The notes beneath the pieces were generated by a model, which was given only the letters and a program-made list of their open reading frames with translations, searched no databases and was not told the origin of the DNA. Source: an uncultured Kangiella sp. (GTDB lineage: Bacteria > Pseudomonadota > Gammaproteobacteria > Enterobacterales > Kangiellaceae). From it: a stretch of DNA of 64,000 bases. The position numbers and the translations under genes were made by a program. The stretch spans positions 457,469-521,468 of the forward strand of contig CANNDL010000001.1 of the NCBI GenBank assembly GCA_947503435.1, written 5' to 3'. Of this stretch, positions 9,988 to 20,118 are shown one piece after another. How positions within the stretch are numbered: position 1 is the stretch's first letter; each line of letters begins with the position of its first letter.

Positions 9988-11247
9988 ATGAAAATAAAAT
10001 TAATAGCAGTGAGTTTTATATTGGCAGCAAACTCAGTGTTTGCTGAAACTACCTATGATGATGTATATGACTTGTTCGAGAAAGAGCAATATAAGGAAGC
10101 TTATGAGCTTGGGAAGTCTTTAGCAGATTCTGGTGACTATGAGACTCAATACCTTATTGGTTGGTTATTTGAAAATGGTCATGGTGTTGAGCAAAACTTA
10201 GAAAAGGCTTATGAGTGGTATTTAAAAGCTGCTGAACAAGAAGATGAGAGAGCTCAGTACAAAGTGGGGTTGTTTTATGATCGTGGGCTTTCTGTTGTAG
10301 AAAATAATCAAACTGCCTTTGATTGGTATATGAAAGCGGCTAAGCAAGAAAAACCAGAAGCTCAGTACTATGTTGGTACTTTTTATCTAGAAGGAACTTT
10401 AGGCAAAGTAGACTATAAAAATGCTTTTAAATGGCTACTAAAATCTGCAAAAAATGGAGATTTAGACGCTCAATTTAGCTTAGGTTACTGCTACTCACAT
10501 AGCACATGTGCTGAACTAGATTATTTTGAAGCCGCAAATTGGTATTTGCGTTCTGCTAATCAAGGAAGTGTTGCTGCTCAAAATAATCTAGGTAATTTAT
10601 ATGCTAATGGACATGGAGTTATTCAAAGTAACGAATTAGCTTTTAAATTTCAAAAAATGGCAGCTGATGAAGGTGATTTAATTGCTATAGACAATTTAGC
10701 CTGGAAATATTTGAAGGGTATTGGTGTTGCTCAAGATACCAATAAAGCTATTGCTCTTTATAAAAAAGCGATTGCTCAATCGCATCCAGAGTCGTTTAAT
10801 AACTTAGGTGAAATGTACGATCAAGGTATAGGTGTTGAGCAGAATTTTAAATTAGCTAACCAGTACTTTAATCAGGGTTTGCAATTAGGAGACCTCGACT
10901 CAATCGCTAATTTAGCTATGAACCATTATTCAGGTGAAGGGTTTCCTATAAGCATGAAGGAGGCATTTCTACTTTGGAAAAGTGCTGCTGAAAAAGGACA
11001 TTCTCTTTCTCAATACAATTTAGCAGACATGTATTTTTTAGGAGAGCATGTTAGAAAAAGCAAATCTCAAGCTTTTAAATGGCTTACAAAATCGGCAATA
11101 AACAATTACCCAGATGCTCAGTATCGATTAAGTCAATTTTATAAAAGAGGAATTGGTACAAAACAAAACCAAGAGAAATATAAAGAGTGGTTAAAAAAAG
11201 CTGCTAGTAGTGGTTATGAAGAAGCTATAAAAGAACTAGAAGGATGA
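9988..11247 (+). CDS. secreted SEL1-like repeat protein
   Basis: A 419-residue protein with a signal peptide (MKIKLIAVSFILAANSVFA, then ETT) and about ten SEL1-type tetratricopeptide-like repeats filling the rest. Typical repeat units are YLIGWLFENGHGVEQNLEKA and YNLADMYFLGEHVRKSKSQA. SEL1 proteins usually act as scaffolds or binding surfaces in the periplasm; no catalytic domain is visible. The gene follows ruvA by only 4 bases on the same strand, so it is probably cotranscribed, although no functional link to recombination is obvious. A terminator follows at once. Confidence 0.88.
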   Translation: MKIKLIAVSFILAANSVFAETTYDDVYDLFEKEQYKEAYELGKSLADSGDYETQYLIGWLFENGHGVEQNLEKAYEWYLKAAEQEDERAQYKVGLFYDRGLSVVENNQTAFDWYMKAAKQEKPEAQYYVGTFYLEGTLGKVDYKNAFKWLLKSAKNGDLDAQFSLGYCYSHSTCAELDYFEAANWYLRSANQGSVAAQNNLGNLYANGHGVIQSNELAFKFQKMAADEGDLIAIDNLAWKYLKGIGVAQDTNKAIALYKKAIAQSHPESFNNLGEMYDQGIGVEQNFKLANQYFNQGLQLGDLDSIANLAMNHYSGEGFPISMKEAFLLWKSAAEKGHSLSQYNLADMYFLGEHVRKSKSQAFKWLTKSAINNYPDAQYRLSQFYKRGIGTKQNQEKYKEWLKKAASSGYEEAIKELEG

Positions 11248-11251
11248 TAGT

Positions 11252-11280
11252 AAAAAGCCAAGCATATGCTTGGCTTTTTT
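11252..11280. terminator. bidirectional rho-independent terminator
   Basis: A perfect hairpin with arms AAGCCAAGCA and TGCTTGGCTT, flanked by an A-tract on the left and a T-tract on the right. It ends the ruvC-ruvA-SEL1 unit and, on the other strand, the convergent oligopeptidase gene. Confidence 0.88.
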
Positions 11281-11295
11281 AGCGCTTGAACTTGA

Positions 11296-13512
11296 TTACT
11301 TATCCATTTCCAATAAATCCATAAAGAAAGCATATTCCAGAGCAGTTTGTTCTAAACGCTTAAAACGTCCAGATGCACCGCCGTGGCCGGCTTCCATATT
11401 GGTGTGGAATAATAATTTATTATCATCTGTTTTGTATTCGCGTAATTTAGCAACCCATTTCATCGGCTCAAAGTATTGCACTTGAGAGTCGTGTAAACCG
11501 GTAGTAACTAACATGTTAGGGTAGTCTTTACGTTCAATTTGATCGTAAGGCGAATAAGACAACATGTACTCATAAGAGTCTTTGTTTTTAGGATTTCCCC
11601 ATTCGTTAAATTCGTTAGTCGTTAAAGGTATAGATTCATCTAACATAGTGGTGACAACATCAACGAATGGAACGTGTGATGCAACTCCTAAGTATTTTTC
11701 AGGAGCCATATTAATTACAGCGCCCATTAATAAACCGCCAGCACTACCGCCTGCGATGACCACTTTATCCTTTGCACCATAACCTTCTTTAACTAAGCCG
11801 TCTGTGACGTCAATAAAATCTGTAAAAGTATTTATTTTATTAAACATTTTACCATCTTCGTACCAATGGCGGCCCAGTGTTTGCGAACCACGAATATGGG
11901 CTATAGCATAAACAAAGCCGCGATCGAGCAATGATAAAATACTTGAACGGAATCGAGGGTCGATGGTTGCACCATAAGAACCATAAGCATATTGATAAAG
12001 CGGATTAGTACCATCTTTCTTAAATTGATCTTTACGATACACAATAGAAACCGGAACCATCTTACCATCACGCGCTTTTACTGAAATACGTTCGCTCGCA
12101 TAGTTATCAGCATCAAAGTCACCAAGAACCTTATCTTGCTTTTTAAGTTCAGATTTACCCGAAGCAAGATCATAGTCGTAAATAGAATTTGGCGTGGTTA
12201 AGCTGCTATAAGAATAACGCACTGTTGTTGCATCCGGATCAACGTTCGTATTCATATACATGGTATAAGCTTTGTCTTGTGCTGGAATAGTGGTGAAATC
12301 ACCGGTCGCTTTATCCATTAAACGAATTCGGCTCAAACCGCCGTTACGCTCACTCAAAGCCAAAAAGTTATTAAAAGCGGTAACGCCTTGTAATAAAGTG
12401 TCTTGGTCATGAGGAATTACTTCTACCCATTTTGAAAAGTCATCTTTATTCTCAAAATTACTTTTCATCAAACGGAAGTTTTGCGCATCTTTATTGGTGC
12501 GGATGTAAACATCATTGCCTGACTTAGCTAAGTTATATTCATGACCTTTTTCTAACGGGTAAAACAGCTCGAATTGGTCAGTAGGGTTATTGGCATCTAA
12601 AATGCTCATGCCTTTAGTATCAGTACTGGAATGAGCAATGACCAGCATTGAGCCATCCATGGATCTTCCAATACCTGTATAGAACTGCTTATCATCTTCC
12701 GAATAAACTAAAACATCCTCAGATTGAGGAGTACCTACTTTGTGACGATAAACTTTATCCGCTAGAAGTGTTTGAGGATCTTTTTGTAAGTAGAATAAAT
12801 ACTCATTATCATTTGCCCAAACTATATTGCTGTTAGCATTGGTCAATTCATCTTTAAGCATTTCACCAGTGTTTAAATCTTTAAATTTAATGGTGTAAAT
12901 ACGACGGCCTGATTGATCTTCACCATAAGCTAAAATTTGTTGATTCTTACTAAGCTGTAATCCAGAAATGGCAAAATAACCTTCTTCTGGTGCATGAGCA
13001 TTGACATCTACCATTATCTCTTCAGGTGCGTCTAAAGACTCTTTTTTACGAGCATATATTGGATACTCTTTGTCGGTCTCAAAACGACGATAGTACCAAT
13101 AGCCATCTTTAAAGTAGGGAACGCTTGAGTTGTCTTTCTCTAATCGAGAAACTATCTCGTCATACAAGGTTTTTTGTAATCCTTTCGTATGCGCTAACAT
13201 TTTCTCTTTATATTCATTTTCGGCTTCCAAGTGAGCCAAAACTTCAGGATCTTCCCGCTTGTCATCACGCATCCAGTAATAATCATCAATACGCTTATGA
13301 TCGTGGATAGTCATTTCATGCGGCTGCTTTCTAGCAACTGGTGGCGTTGGTATTTCTACTTGTTCTTTCGCAACATCAGCGACTTCAACCTCTTGTTGAG
13401 TATCTGAGGTGTTGATTTCTGAAGCATTTTGCTCAGACTTATTGTTATTAGTGTAGAAATAGATACCAACAATTAGCGCAATTAAGCTAAGTAGTATTAA
13501 AAGGTACTTCAT
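11296..13512 (-). CDS. S9 family prolyl oligopeptidase / oligopeptidase B-like, membrane-anchored
   Basis: A serine peptidase of the prolyl oligopeptidase family, closest by motif to protease II (oligopeptidase B), which cuts short peptides after basic residues. The N terminus has one hydrophobic helix (YLLILLSLIALIVGIYFY) and an Asn/Glu-rich linker, then the family start KQPHEMTIHDHKRIDDYYWMRDD, a beta-propeller, and the alpha/beta hydrolase domain. The triad is Ser590 in GGSAGG, Asp675 in TGLHDSQV and His710 in EAGHGG. The N-terminal anchor is an addition relative to the soluble E. coli enzyme and suggests a periplasm-facing location. At 738 residues it is near family length plus the anchor. 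The P1 specificity is inferred only. Confidence 0.9.
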   Translation of the reverse strand: MKYLLILLSLIALIVGIYFYTNNNKSEQNASEINTSDTQQEVEVADVAKEQVEIPTPPVARKQPHEMTIHDHKRIDDYYWMRDDKREDPEVLAHLEAENEYKEKMLAHTKGLQKTLYDEIVSRLEKDNSSVPYFKDGYWYYRRFETDKEYPIYARKKESLDAPEEIMVDVNAHAPEEGYFAISGLQLSKNQQILAYGEDQSGRRIYTIKFKDLNTGEMLKDELTNANSNIVWANDNEYLFYLQKDPQTLLADKVYRHKVGTPQSEDVLVYSEDDKQFYTGIGRSMDGSMLVIAHSSTDTKGMSILDANNPTDQFELFYPLEKGHEYNLAKSGNDVYIRTNKDAQNFRLMKSNFENKDDFSKWVEVIPHDQDTLLQGVTAFNNFLALSERNGGLSRIRLMDKATGDFTTIPAQDKAYTMYMNTNVDPDATTVRYSYSSLTTPNSIYDYDLASGKSELKKQDKVLGDFDADNYASERISVKARDGKMVPVSIVYRKDQFKKDGTNPLYQYAYGSYGATIDPRFRSSILSLLDRGFVYAIAHIRGSQTLGRHWYEDGKMFNKINTFTDFIDVTDGLVKEGYGAKDKVVIAGGSAGGLLMGAVINMAPEKYLGVASHVPFVDVVTTMLDESIPLTTNEFNEWGNPKNKDSYEYMLSYSPYDQIERKDYPNMLVTTGLHDSQVQYFEPMKWVAKLREYKTDDNKLLFHTNMEAGHGGASGRFKRLEQTALEYAFFMDLLEMDK

Positions 13513-13708
13513 AATCCTATTATCCTATGAATTTTAGAGTTTCATCACTATATATCAGTTTAATTGGATTGCCAGACTTAATTTGTTTCGATTTATGATG
13601 GTCAGAGCTGTGTATTTCATAAAAGAATGATGAAAAACATACGATTTTCAAGGATAATGTGCGCCCTTAGTTATTTATGTCATTCTATCAAGCAAAGCGG
13701 AGAAAACC

Positions 13709-14812
13709 ATGAGCTGCGATTTTATTACTTTAGCCGGTGCTGGCGTACAAAAGTTACACCCATATCAGCCAGGTAAGCCTATATCAGAATTAGAAAGAGA
13801 ATTAGGTATTACTAATATCGTAAAGCTTGCTAGTAATGAAAATCCGATTGGTTTAAGTGTTAAAGCACAAGCGGCTATGGAAAAAGAGTTTGCTGAAATG
13901 GCACGCTATCCTGATGCCAACGGCTATTACTTGAAAGCAAAACTTGCTGAGCGATGTGGCGTTGATATTAATCAAATAACGTTAGGCAATGGTTCTAATG
14001 ATGTTCTAGAGCTAATGGCGCGTGTATTTGTGCAACCTGAGCATGAAGTGATTTTCTCCCAGCACGCTTTCGTCGTTTACCCGATCGTGACTCAAGCCAT
14101 TGGCGCAACCGCAGTTCAGATTCCAGCAAAAGATTGGGGACATGATTTAGAAGCTACAGCTGAAGCGATTAATTCAAAAACTCGTATGATTTTCATCGCT
14201 AATCCAAACAACCCAACAGGTACTTGGAATAACGCGACTGACTTGAAGGCCTTCATGGATAAAGTACCGAGTGACGTTATTGTGGTGGTTGATGAAGCTT
14301 ATTATGAATATGTGGAGTTTGCTGAATATCCGCAAACTATCCCGTGGATCAAAGAATATCCAAACTTAATAGTAACTCGTACTTTCTCTAAAGCATACGG
14401 CTTAGCTGGCGTTCGCGCAGGTTATGCGGTAGCGAATGAAGAAATTACTGGCCTAATCAATCGTCCACGTCAGCCTTTCAATATGAACTCCTTAGCTTTA
14501 GCGGCAGCCGAAGCGGTTTTAGACGATCATGAGTATTTGCAACGCGCTTTAGACGTGAATAAAGCCGGAATGCAGCAGTTAGTTGGTGCTTTCGATGAAT
14601 TAGGCTATGACTATATTCCATCAGTAACTAACTTTATTACTGTGGATATGAAGCAAGATGCAGGCCCTTTGTATAACGAGATGTTGCATAAAGGGGTAAT
14701 AGTTCGCCCGGTAGCGAACTATGAAATGCCAAATCATCTGCGTGTTTCGATTGGCCTGGAAGAAGAAAACGCCAAGTTTATTCGTGTATTAACAGAAATG
14801 ACAAAAGGTTAA
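13709..14812 (+). CDS. hisC: histidinol-phosphate aminotransferase (or related aromatic aminotransferase)
   Basis: Fold-type I PLP aminotransferase of the HisC family. Visible motifs are ASNENPIG, FIANPNNPTGT, VVDEAYYEY and the PLP lysine Lys228 in RTFSKAYGLAGVRAGY. The length is 367 residues, and GGAG lies before the ATG. It sits directly upstream of cmk and rpsA, the position HisC2-type enzymes take in the serC-pheA-hisC-tyrA-aroA-cmk-rpsA cluster of many Gammaproteobacteria. Such paralogs can act on aromatic as well as histidinol substrates. It could therefore supply the phenylpyruvate/hydroxyphenylpyruvate transamination, but sequence alone cannot decide. Confidence 0.92.
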   Translation: MSCDFITLAGAGVQKLHPYQPGKPISELERELGITNIVKLASNENPIGLSVKAQAAMEKEFAEMARYPDANGYYLKAKLAERCGVDINQITLGNGSNDVLELMARVFVQPEHEVIFSQHAFVVYPIVTQAIGATAVQIPAKDWGHDLEATAEAINSKTRMIFIANPNNPTGTWNNATDLKAFMDKVPSDVIVVVDEAYYEYVEFAEYPQTIPWIKEYPNLIVTRTFSKAYGLAGVRAGYAVANEEITGLINRPRQPFNMNSLALAAAEAVLDDHEYLQRALDVNKAGMQQLVGAFDELGYDYIPSVTNFITVDMKQDAGPLYNEMLHKGVIVRPVANYEMPNHLRVSIGLEEENAKFIRVLTEMTKG

Positions 14813-14816
14813 TTTG

Positions 14817-15497
14817 ATGTCAGAACTGCAAATTCCAGTTATTACCGTTGACGGCCCCAGTGGCTCTGGAAAAGGCACTATTAGCCAAATCCTAGCCACT
14901 AAGCTGGGCTATCATTTGCTTGATAGTGGGGCGCTTTATCGTTTAACGGCTTTAGCGGTTATCAAAAATGATATCCCGCTAGATGATATTGCGGCGATTG
15001 AAGAAGCTGCTCTGAATCTAGACGTGGTGTTTGAGCCTTCAAGTGATGGTTCTGAGCAGACTGTTTTGCTAAATGGCGAAGATGTTGGAGTGCAATTACG
15101 TTTGGATGAAACTAGCGCTATGGCCTCTCAAGTAGCTGCAATTCCAGAGGTTCGTGAAGCACTTTTAACCCGTCAGCGTAAATTTCGTGAAAACCCCGGT
15201 TTGGTGGCGGATGGTCGTGACATGGGAACGGTGGTTTTTACTGACGCAAGACATAAGGTGTTTTTGACTGCAAGCCCCGAAATACGGGCGGATAGACGCT
15301 ATAAACAGTTGACCGAAAAGGGTGTAAATGCTAGTATTCCGCACCTTTTGAAAAGCATCATCGAACGAGATGAGCGTGATCGCACTCGAACTGTGGCTCC
15401 ACTGGTGCCAGCAGAGGGTGCTTTTGTTGTTGATAGCTCGGTATTGACGATTGATGAGGTTGTTCAGCAAATTCTTGATTTTATTAAGAATTCTTAG
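14817..15497 (+). CDS. cmk: cytidylate kinase
   Basis: Phosphorylates CMP and dCMP using ATP. The P-loop GPSGSGKGT lies near the N terminus, followed by the substrate motif LLDSGALYR, the VADGRDMGTVVF strand and the LID segment IIERDERDRTR. The 226-residue length matches E. coli. ATG at 14817 is preferred over TTG at 14814. It begins four bases after the hisC stop, so the two are probably one operon. Confidence 0.96.
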   Translation: MSELQIPVITVDGPSGSGKGTISQILATKLGYHLLDSGALYRLTALAVIKNDIPLDDIAAIEEAALNLDVVFEPSSDGSEQTVLLNGEDVGVQLRLDETSAMASQVAAIPEVREALLTRQRKFRENPGLVADGRDMGTVVFTDARHKVFLTASPEIRADRRYKQLTEKGVNASIPHLLKSIIERDERDRTRTVAPLVPAEGAFVVDSSVLTIDEVVQQILDFIKNS

Positions 15498-15642
15498 ACT
15501 GAGCATAACAATTTTTTTTGTTTGCTTGCAAGGATTGATAAGCAAATTTAACTAACTGACCCAGTATTAGCGGATCTTAATCTGGTGATTTTGAAACAAG
15601 TCTTAATGCGACATTTGTCCATTAAGGTATCAGGTACTAACA

Positions 15643-17313
15643 ATGAGCGAAAATTTCGCAGAACTTTTTGAAGAAAGTTTAACTAACGTAGAAATGCGTC
15701 CAGGTGCAATCATCACAGGTGTGGTGGTTGATATTGATAATGAAGTTGTAATCGTTAACGCTGGCCTTAAATCTGAAGGTGTTATCCCTCGTAACCAGTT
15801 CTTAAGTGACACTGGTGAGTTGGAAGTTAACGTTGGTGACGAAGTTCAAGTAGCCCTTGACGCGGTTGAAGATGGTTTCGGTGAAACTCGCCTATCTCGT
15901 GAGCGCGCTAAGCGTTTCGCAGCATGGGGCGTGTTGGAAGCTGCTCACGAAGCACAAGAAACTGTTAAAGGTGTTATCACTGGTAAAGTTAAAGGTGGTT
16001 TCACTGTTGAAGTTCAATCAATCCGTGCATTCTTGCCAGGTTCATTGGTTGACGTTCGCCCAGTACGTGATACAACACACCTTGAAGGTGTAGAGCTTGA
16101 TTTTAAAGTTATCAAGTTAGATCAAAAACGCAACAACGTTGTAGTTTCTCGTCGTGCAGTTATCGAGTCTGAGAACTCAGCTGAGCGCGAAGAATTATTA
16201 GCTAACCTTGAAGAAGGTGCAGAAGCTAAAGGTATCGTTAAGAACTTAACTGACTACGGTGCATTCGTAGATTTAGGCGGTGTTGATGGTTTATTACACA
16301 TCACTGATATGGCTTGGAAACGCATTAAGCACCCAAGCGAAGTAGTTCAAGTTGGCGACGAAATCGACGTTAAAGTATTGAAATTTGACCGCGAGCGTAA
16401 CCGTGTATCTCTAGGTATCAAGCAATTAGGTTCTGATCCTTGGGTTGATATCATGGGTCGTTACCCAGAAGGCGCACGTCTTCAAGGTCGCGTTACTAAT
16501 TTAACTGACTACGGTTGTTTCGTTGAAATCGAAGATGGCGTTGAAGGTTTAGTACACGTTTCAGAAATGGACTGGACTAACAAAAATATCCACCCATCTA
16601 AAGTAGTTAACTTAGGTGACGAAGTTGAAGTTATGGTATTAGATATTGACGAAGAACGTCGTCGTATCTCTCTAGGTATCAAGCAATGTATCCCTAACCC
16701 ATGGGATGAGTTTGCAGCTAACTTCGCTAAGAACGACAAAGTTACAGGTAACATCAAGTCTATCACTGACTTCGGTATCTTTATCGGGCTTAACGGTGGC
16801 ATCGACGGTTTAGTACACTTATCAGACATCTCTTGGTCATTAGCTGGCGAAGAAGCGGTACGTGAATTCAAGAAAGGCGACGAAGTAGAAGCAGTTGTAT
16901 TAGCTGTTGATGCTGAGCGCGAGCGTATTTCTTTGGGTATCAAGCAAGTTGACGCTGATCCTATGTCAGATTTCCTAGCAGCTAATCCAAAAGGTTCTTT
17001 TGTAAAAGGTACTGCGAAAGAAGTTGACGCTAAAGGCGTATTGGTTGACTTAGGTGACAATATCGAAGGTTACTTACGAGCTTCAGATATTAGTGCTGAG
17101 CGTGTTGATGACGCGACTAAACACTTTGCGGTAGGCGACGAAGTAGAAGCTAAGTTTATTGGTGTTGATAAGAAGAGCCGTAACGTAAGCTTATCTATCA
17201 AAGCTAAAGACCACGCTGAAGAGCAAGCGGCTATCAAAGAGTTCAGTAATGATAAGTCTGCATCAGCACCGTCTACTTTAGGTGACCTTTTAAAAGAGCA
17301 AATGAATGACTAA
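15643..17313 (+). CDS. rpsA: 30S ribosomal protein S1
   Basis: Binds mRNA on the 30S subunit and helps initiate translation on structured or weak-leader messages. Six S1 (OB-fold) domains are visible over 556 residues; the middle ones carry strong repeats such as [40 protein letters not shown] and [20 protein letters not shown], each followed by an RISLGIKQ-type segment. The 145-base leader after cmk has no ORF. The codon choice looks more optimised than in the flanking genes, as expected for a highly expressed gene. A strong terminator follows. Confidence 0.98.
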   Translation: MSENFAELFEESLTNVEMRPGAIITGVVVDIDNEVVIVNAGLKSEGVIPRNQFLSDTGELEVNVGDEVQVALDAVEDGFGETRLSRERAKRFAAWGVLEAAHEAQETVKGVITGKVKGGFTVEVQSIRAFLPGSLVDVRPVRDTTHLEGVELDFKVIKLDQKRNNVVVSRRAVIESENSAEREELLANLEEGAEAKGIVKNLTDYGAFVDLGGVDGLLHITDMAWKRIKHPSEVVQVGDEIDVKVLKFDRERNRVSLGIKQLGSDPWVDIMGRYPEGARLQGRVTNLTDYGCFVEIEDGVEGLVHVSEMDWTNKNIHPSKVVNLGDEVEVMVLDIDEERRRISLGIKQCIPNPWDEFAANFAKNDKVTGNIKSITDFGIFIGLNGGIDGLVHLSDISWSLAGEEAVREFKKGDEVEAVVLAVDAERERISLGIKQVDADPMSDFLAANPKGSFVKGTAKEVDAKGVLVDLGDNIEGYLRASDISAERVDDATKHFAVGDEVEAKFIGVDKKSRNVSLSIKAKDHAEEQAAIKEFSNDKSASAPSTLGDLLKEQMND

Positions 17314-17335
17314 TCATTAGTTTGTAGCTTTTTTG

Positions 17336-17363
17336 AAAAACCCGCCTTATGGCGGGTTTTTTT
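17336..17363 (+). terminator. rho-independent terminator after rpsA
   Basis: Arms AACCCGCC and GGCGGGTT with a TTAT loop, followed by a run of T. It lies 22 bases after the rpsA stop and separates rpsA from ihfB. Confidence 0.9.
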
Positions 17364-17538
17364 ATGTTTGCAAAATTTTGCATCTAATTCCCCAAAAAAG
17401 TCAAAAATGTTATATAATTAAACAAGTTAGGTGCCTTTTTATAAAATCCGTGAAACTTTTAGCAATATTTTAAGGTCTCAGCTTTTATAGTTTAATTTAA
17501 TTAGGCATGACTAACGATAACAATGAAGGATTCAGTTT

Positions 17539-17841
17539 ATGACAAAATCACAGTTAATTGAGAAGTTGGTTGATAAAAATCCGCAATTATCAGTGCGTGA
17601 TCTCGAGTTGGTAGTTAAATCATTGATCGATCAAATGTCTGAATCTTTGTCGAACGGTGATCGCATCGAAATTCGTGGCTTTGGTAGCTTCTCATTACAT
17701 TATCGTGCCCCAAGAGTTGGCCGCAATCCAAAAACGGGCGAATCGGTAACTTTGGCTGGTAAGTACGTGCCTCACTTTAAGCCAGGTAAAGAGTTACGTG
17801 AAAGAGCCGACGCAGGCAAAGATAAACCAATAAAACCCTAA
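17539..17841 (+). CDS. ihfB: integration host factor subunit beta
   Basis: Nucleoid protein that, with IHF-alpha, bends DNA at specific sites. The 100-residue HU/IHF fold is intact, with the segments [26 protein letters not shown] (read as two halves) and the DNA-intercalating arm [12 protein letters not shown]. It has the same position, after rpsA and before lapA, as in E. coli relatives. The 225-base gap upstream contains the rpsA terminator and a TATAAT-like box at 17413-17418 without a good -35. Confidence 0.96.
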   Translation: MTKSQLIEKLVDKNPQLSVRDLELVVKSLIDQMSESLSNGDRIEIRGFGSFSLHYRAPRVGRNPKTGESVTLAGKYVPHFKPGKELRERADAGKDKPIKP

Positions 17842-17865
17842 TACAGATAAATTCAGGAGTTAGTG

Positions 17866-18159
17866 GTGAGACTGCTTATCGCTATAGTATTACTGTTAGT
17901 TGCTTTTGGATTGGCTTTTATGTTTGCCAATCAAAACGATCAAACCATTCAACTCAATTACCTTTTTGGGGAAATTTCTCTTCAGTTGGTCTTACTCATT
18001 ACCATATGTTTGGCACTGGGCTTAGTAATTGGACTTTCAATGTCAACTCTTTCGTTAATGAAGACTAGAACTCAGTTAAAAAATTGTCGCCGCAAACTTG
18101 CTAAGAATGAGCAAGAACTACAAAACTTAAGAACAATGCCGATTAAGGAAGATATCTAG
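17866..18159 (+). CDS. lapA: LapA-family inner-membrane protein
   Basis: A 97-residue protein with two transmembrane helices (LLIAIVLLLVAFGLAFMFA and LVLLITICLALGLVIGLS), the short NQNDQTIQLNYLFGE loop between them and a charged C-terminal tail (RTQLKNCRRKLAKNEQEL). This is the LapA/DUF1049 architecture. In E. coli LapA works with LapB in controlling LpxC turnover and LPS assembly. GTG at 17866 is chosen because AGGAG at 17855-17859 is six bases away; GTG at 17863 is too close. It is followed by lapB after 2 bases. Confidence 0.9.
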   Translation: MRLLIAIVLLLVAFGLAFMFANQNDQTIQLNYLFGEISLQLVLLITICLALGLVIGLSMSTLSLMKTRTQLKNCRRKLAKNEQELQNLRTMPIKEDI

Positions 18160-18161
18160 GG

Positions 18162-19337
18162 ATGAATGAATGGTTTTTGATTGGCATTTTAATACTTTTA
18201 CCTATTGCCGTTTTTTCTGGTTATCGAATAGGTAAAAAGCAATCCTCTCAACCAAGATCTAGTTCTTCAAGCTTATCCAGTAACTACATTAAAGGTCTTA
18301 ATTATTTACTTAATGAACAACCTGATAAAGCGGTCGATACTTTCATTGATTTGTTGCAAGTAGATACAGATACCGTCGACACCCATATGGCTTTGGGACA
18401 TTTGTTCAGAAAGCGTGGCGAAGTGGATAGGGCCATCCGTTTACATCAGAATATTATTGCTCGTCCGCAACTCTCTAAACAAAATCATAATAAAGCACTC
18501 TATGAATTGGCTGTTGATTATCAAGCGGTTGGAATGTATGACCGCGCCTCAAATTTATTTAATAAGCTATTAGCTGAGCCCAAACATAAAAAAGACTCTT
18601 TACATCAACTGTTAAATATATATCAAGCAACAAGAGATTGGGAGCAAGCGGCAAAGACTGCAGAACAACTAGAAATTGTTATGGGCGAGAAGCAAACTAA
18701 ACCGATCGCTCATTATTATTGTGAGTTAGCAACAGAAAAAAAGGATAAAAAAGATATTAAAGCAGCTTTAGCTACTATCAAGAAGTCAATGGCAGCCAAT
18801 CCAAATTCAGTTAGAGCTAGCTTGCTACAAGGTGATTTGTATTTTGAAGATGGAAATTATAAAGCAGCCATCAAGTCTTATAGTCGTTTACTTGAGCAGG
18901 ATATAGCTTTTTTACCAGAAGCATTGGAAAATCTTAAACATGCTTACTTAAATAAAAAAGACGAGAAGGGATACTATAAATTTTTGCAGCAGAGTTTAGA
19001 AAAAGGCGCCGGAGTATCGGCGTTAATAGAGCTTTCAGTCATAGTACAAAAAGAAAAAGGCGATAAGGCAGCTGCAGAGTTAATTGGTGTTTATTTAAAG
19101 GATAAACCGTCTCTTAAAGGATTACACCAACTGATTAGTTTGCATATTGAGCATGCCCAAGAATCTGCCAAACCCAGTTTGCAATTGCTTGACGGAATTG
19201 TAGAAAAATTAGTAGAAAGAAAGCCCCGTTATGTCTGTCATAATTGTGGTTTTAGTGGCCGAATAATTCATTGGCAATGCCCCAGCTGTAAAGACTGGAG
19301 TTCTATCAAACCCATCCAAGGTATTGAAGGCGAGTAA
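18162..19337 (+). CDS. lapB: lipopolysaccharide assembly protein LapB
   Basis: In E. coli LapB (YciM) is an inner-membrane-anchored adaptor that presents LpxC to FtsH and couples LPS synthesis to export. Here one N-terminal helix (WFLIGILILLPIAVFSGYRI) is followed by tandem TPR units (residues about 45-330) and a C-terminal rubredoxin-like knuckle with Cys359, Cys362, Cys373 and Cys376. The full 391-residue length and domain order match the family. It sits between lapA and pyrF as in relatives. Confidence 0.95.
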   Translation: MNEWFLIGILILLPIAVFSGYRIGKKQSSQPRSSSSSLSSNYIKGLNYLLNEQPDKAVDTFIDLLQVDTDTVDTHMALGHLFRKRGEVDRAIRLHQNIIARPQLSKQNHNKALYELAVDYQAVGMYDRASNLFNKLLAEPKHKKDSLHQLLNIYQATRDWEQAAKTAEQLEIVMGEKQTKPIAHYYCELATEKKDKKDIKAALATIKKSMAANPNSVRASLLQGDLYFEDGNYKAAIKSYSRLLEQDIAFLPEALENLKHAYLNKKDEKGYYKFLQQSLEKGAGVSALIELSVIVQKEKGDKAAAELIGVYLKDKPSLKGLHQLISLHIEHAQESAKPSLQLLDGIVEKLVERKPRYVCHNCGFSGRIIHWQCPSCKDWSSIKPIQGIEGE

Positions 19338-19343
19338 TAAAAC

Positions 19344-20051
19344 ATGAATACCGATCCTAAAGTTATTGTTGCACTCGATTACGACAATAAGAAAAATGCT
19401 TTAAAGTTAGTAGAACAATTGGATCCAAATTTAGCTGCATTAAAAGTAGGCAAAGAAATGTTTACTTTATTCGGCCCTAAATTCGTAAAGAAGTTAGTTA
19501 AAAAAGATTTCAAAGTATTTCTTGATTTAAAATTCCATGATATTCCCAATACGGTAGCAAAAGCATGTAAGGCGGCTGCTGAGCTAGGGGTATGGATGAC
19601 TAATGTACATGCGTCTGGTGGCGTTAAAATGATGCAAATGGCAAACGATGCCATTCAAGAATATGGCAATGAGAAACCGATGCTGATCGCGGTAACAATG
19701 CTAACTAGTATGGATGAAGCAAATTATCAACAGCTAGGCTTTCAAAAAACACTAGCTGAACAAGTTAAACATTTAGCCGGATTAACCCAAGAAGCGGGCT
19801 TAGATGGGGTGGTATGTTCCGCTTGGGAAGCTGAGTCTTTAAAGCAAAAGTTTGGCCGAGACTTTAAATTGGTTACACCTGGTATACGACCAGTAGGAGC
19901 GGAGGTTGGTGACCAATCAAGAATTATGACTCCCGTAAAAGCAATAGAAGTAGGTTCAGACTTCTTAGTTATCGGTCGACCAATAACCAAAGCTCCTGAT
20001 CCGCTAAAAGCTCTGTGCGATATTTCTGAAAGCCTAGTAAGCAGCTTGTAG
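19344..20051 (+). CDS. pyrF: orotidine 5'-phosphate decarboxylase
   Basis: Last step of UMP synthesis: decarboxylates OMP. The catalytic block [13 protein letters not shown] carries Asp61, Lys63 and Asp66; the phosphate-binding end reads [10 protein letters not shown] and FLVIGRPIT. The length of 235 residues is normal. It follows lapB by 6 bases and is likely the last gene of the ihfB-lapA-lapB-pyrF unit. Confidence 0.97.
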   Translation: MNTDPKVIVALDYDNKKNALKLVEQLDPNLAALKVGKEMFTLFGPKFVKKLVKKDFKVFLDLKFHDIPNTVAKACKAAAELGVWMTNVHASGGVKMMQMANDAIQEYGNEKPMLIAVTMLTSMDEANYQQLGFQKTLAEQVKHLAGLTQEAGLDGVVCSAWEAESLKQKFGRDFKLVTPGIRPVGAEVGDQSRIMTPVKAIEVGSDFLVIGRPITKAPDPLKALCDISESLVSSL

Positions 20052-20118
20052 CAAAACGTTCTCTTTTCTATGATACATAGCGTCTTAGGACGTTTTATTA
20101 TTAATAAGGAGATTATTT

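Noticed and set aside
16509-17060. 183-codon minus-strand ORF in rpsA
   Set aside because: Serine/proline/threonine-rich antisense of the S1 repeats; its length reflects biased codon use in rpsA.
20053-20099. Terminator-like repeat AAAACGT/ACGTTTT between pyrF and the ComEA-like gene
   Set aside because: A seven-pair stem with a 33-base loop and no clean T-tract; too weak to call.
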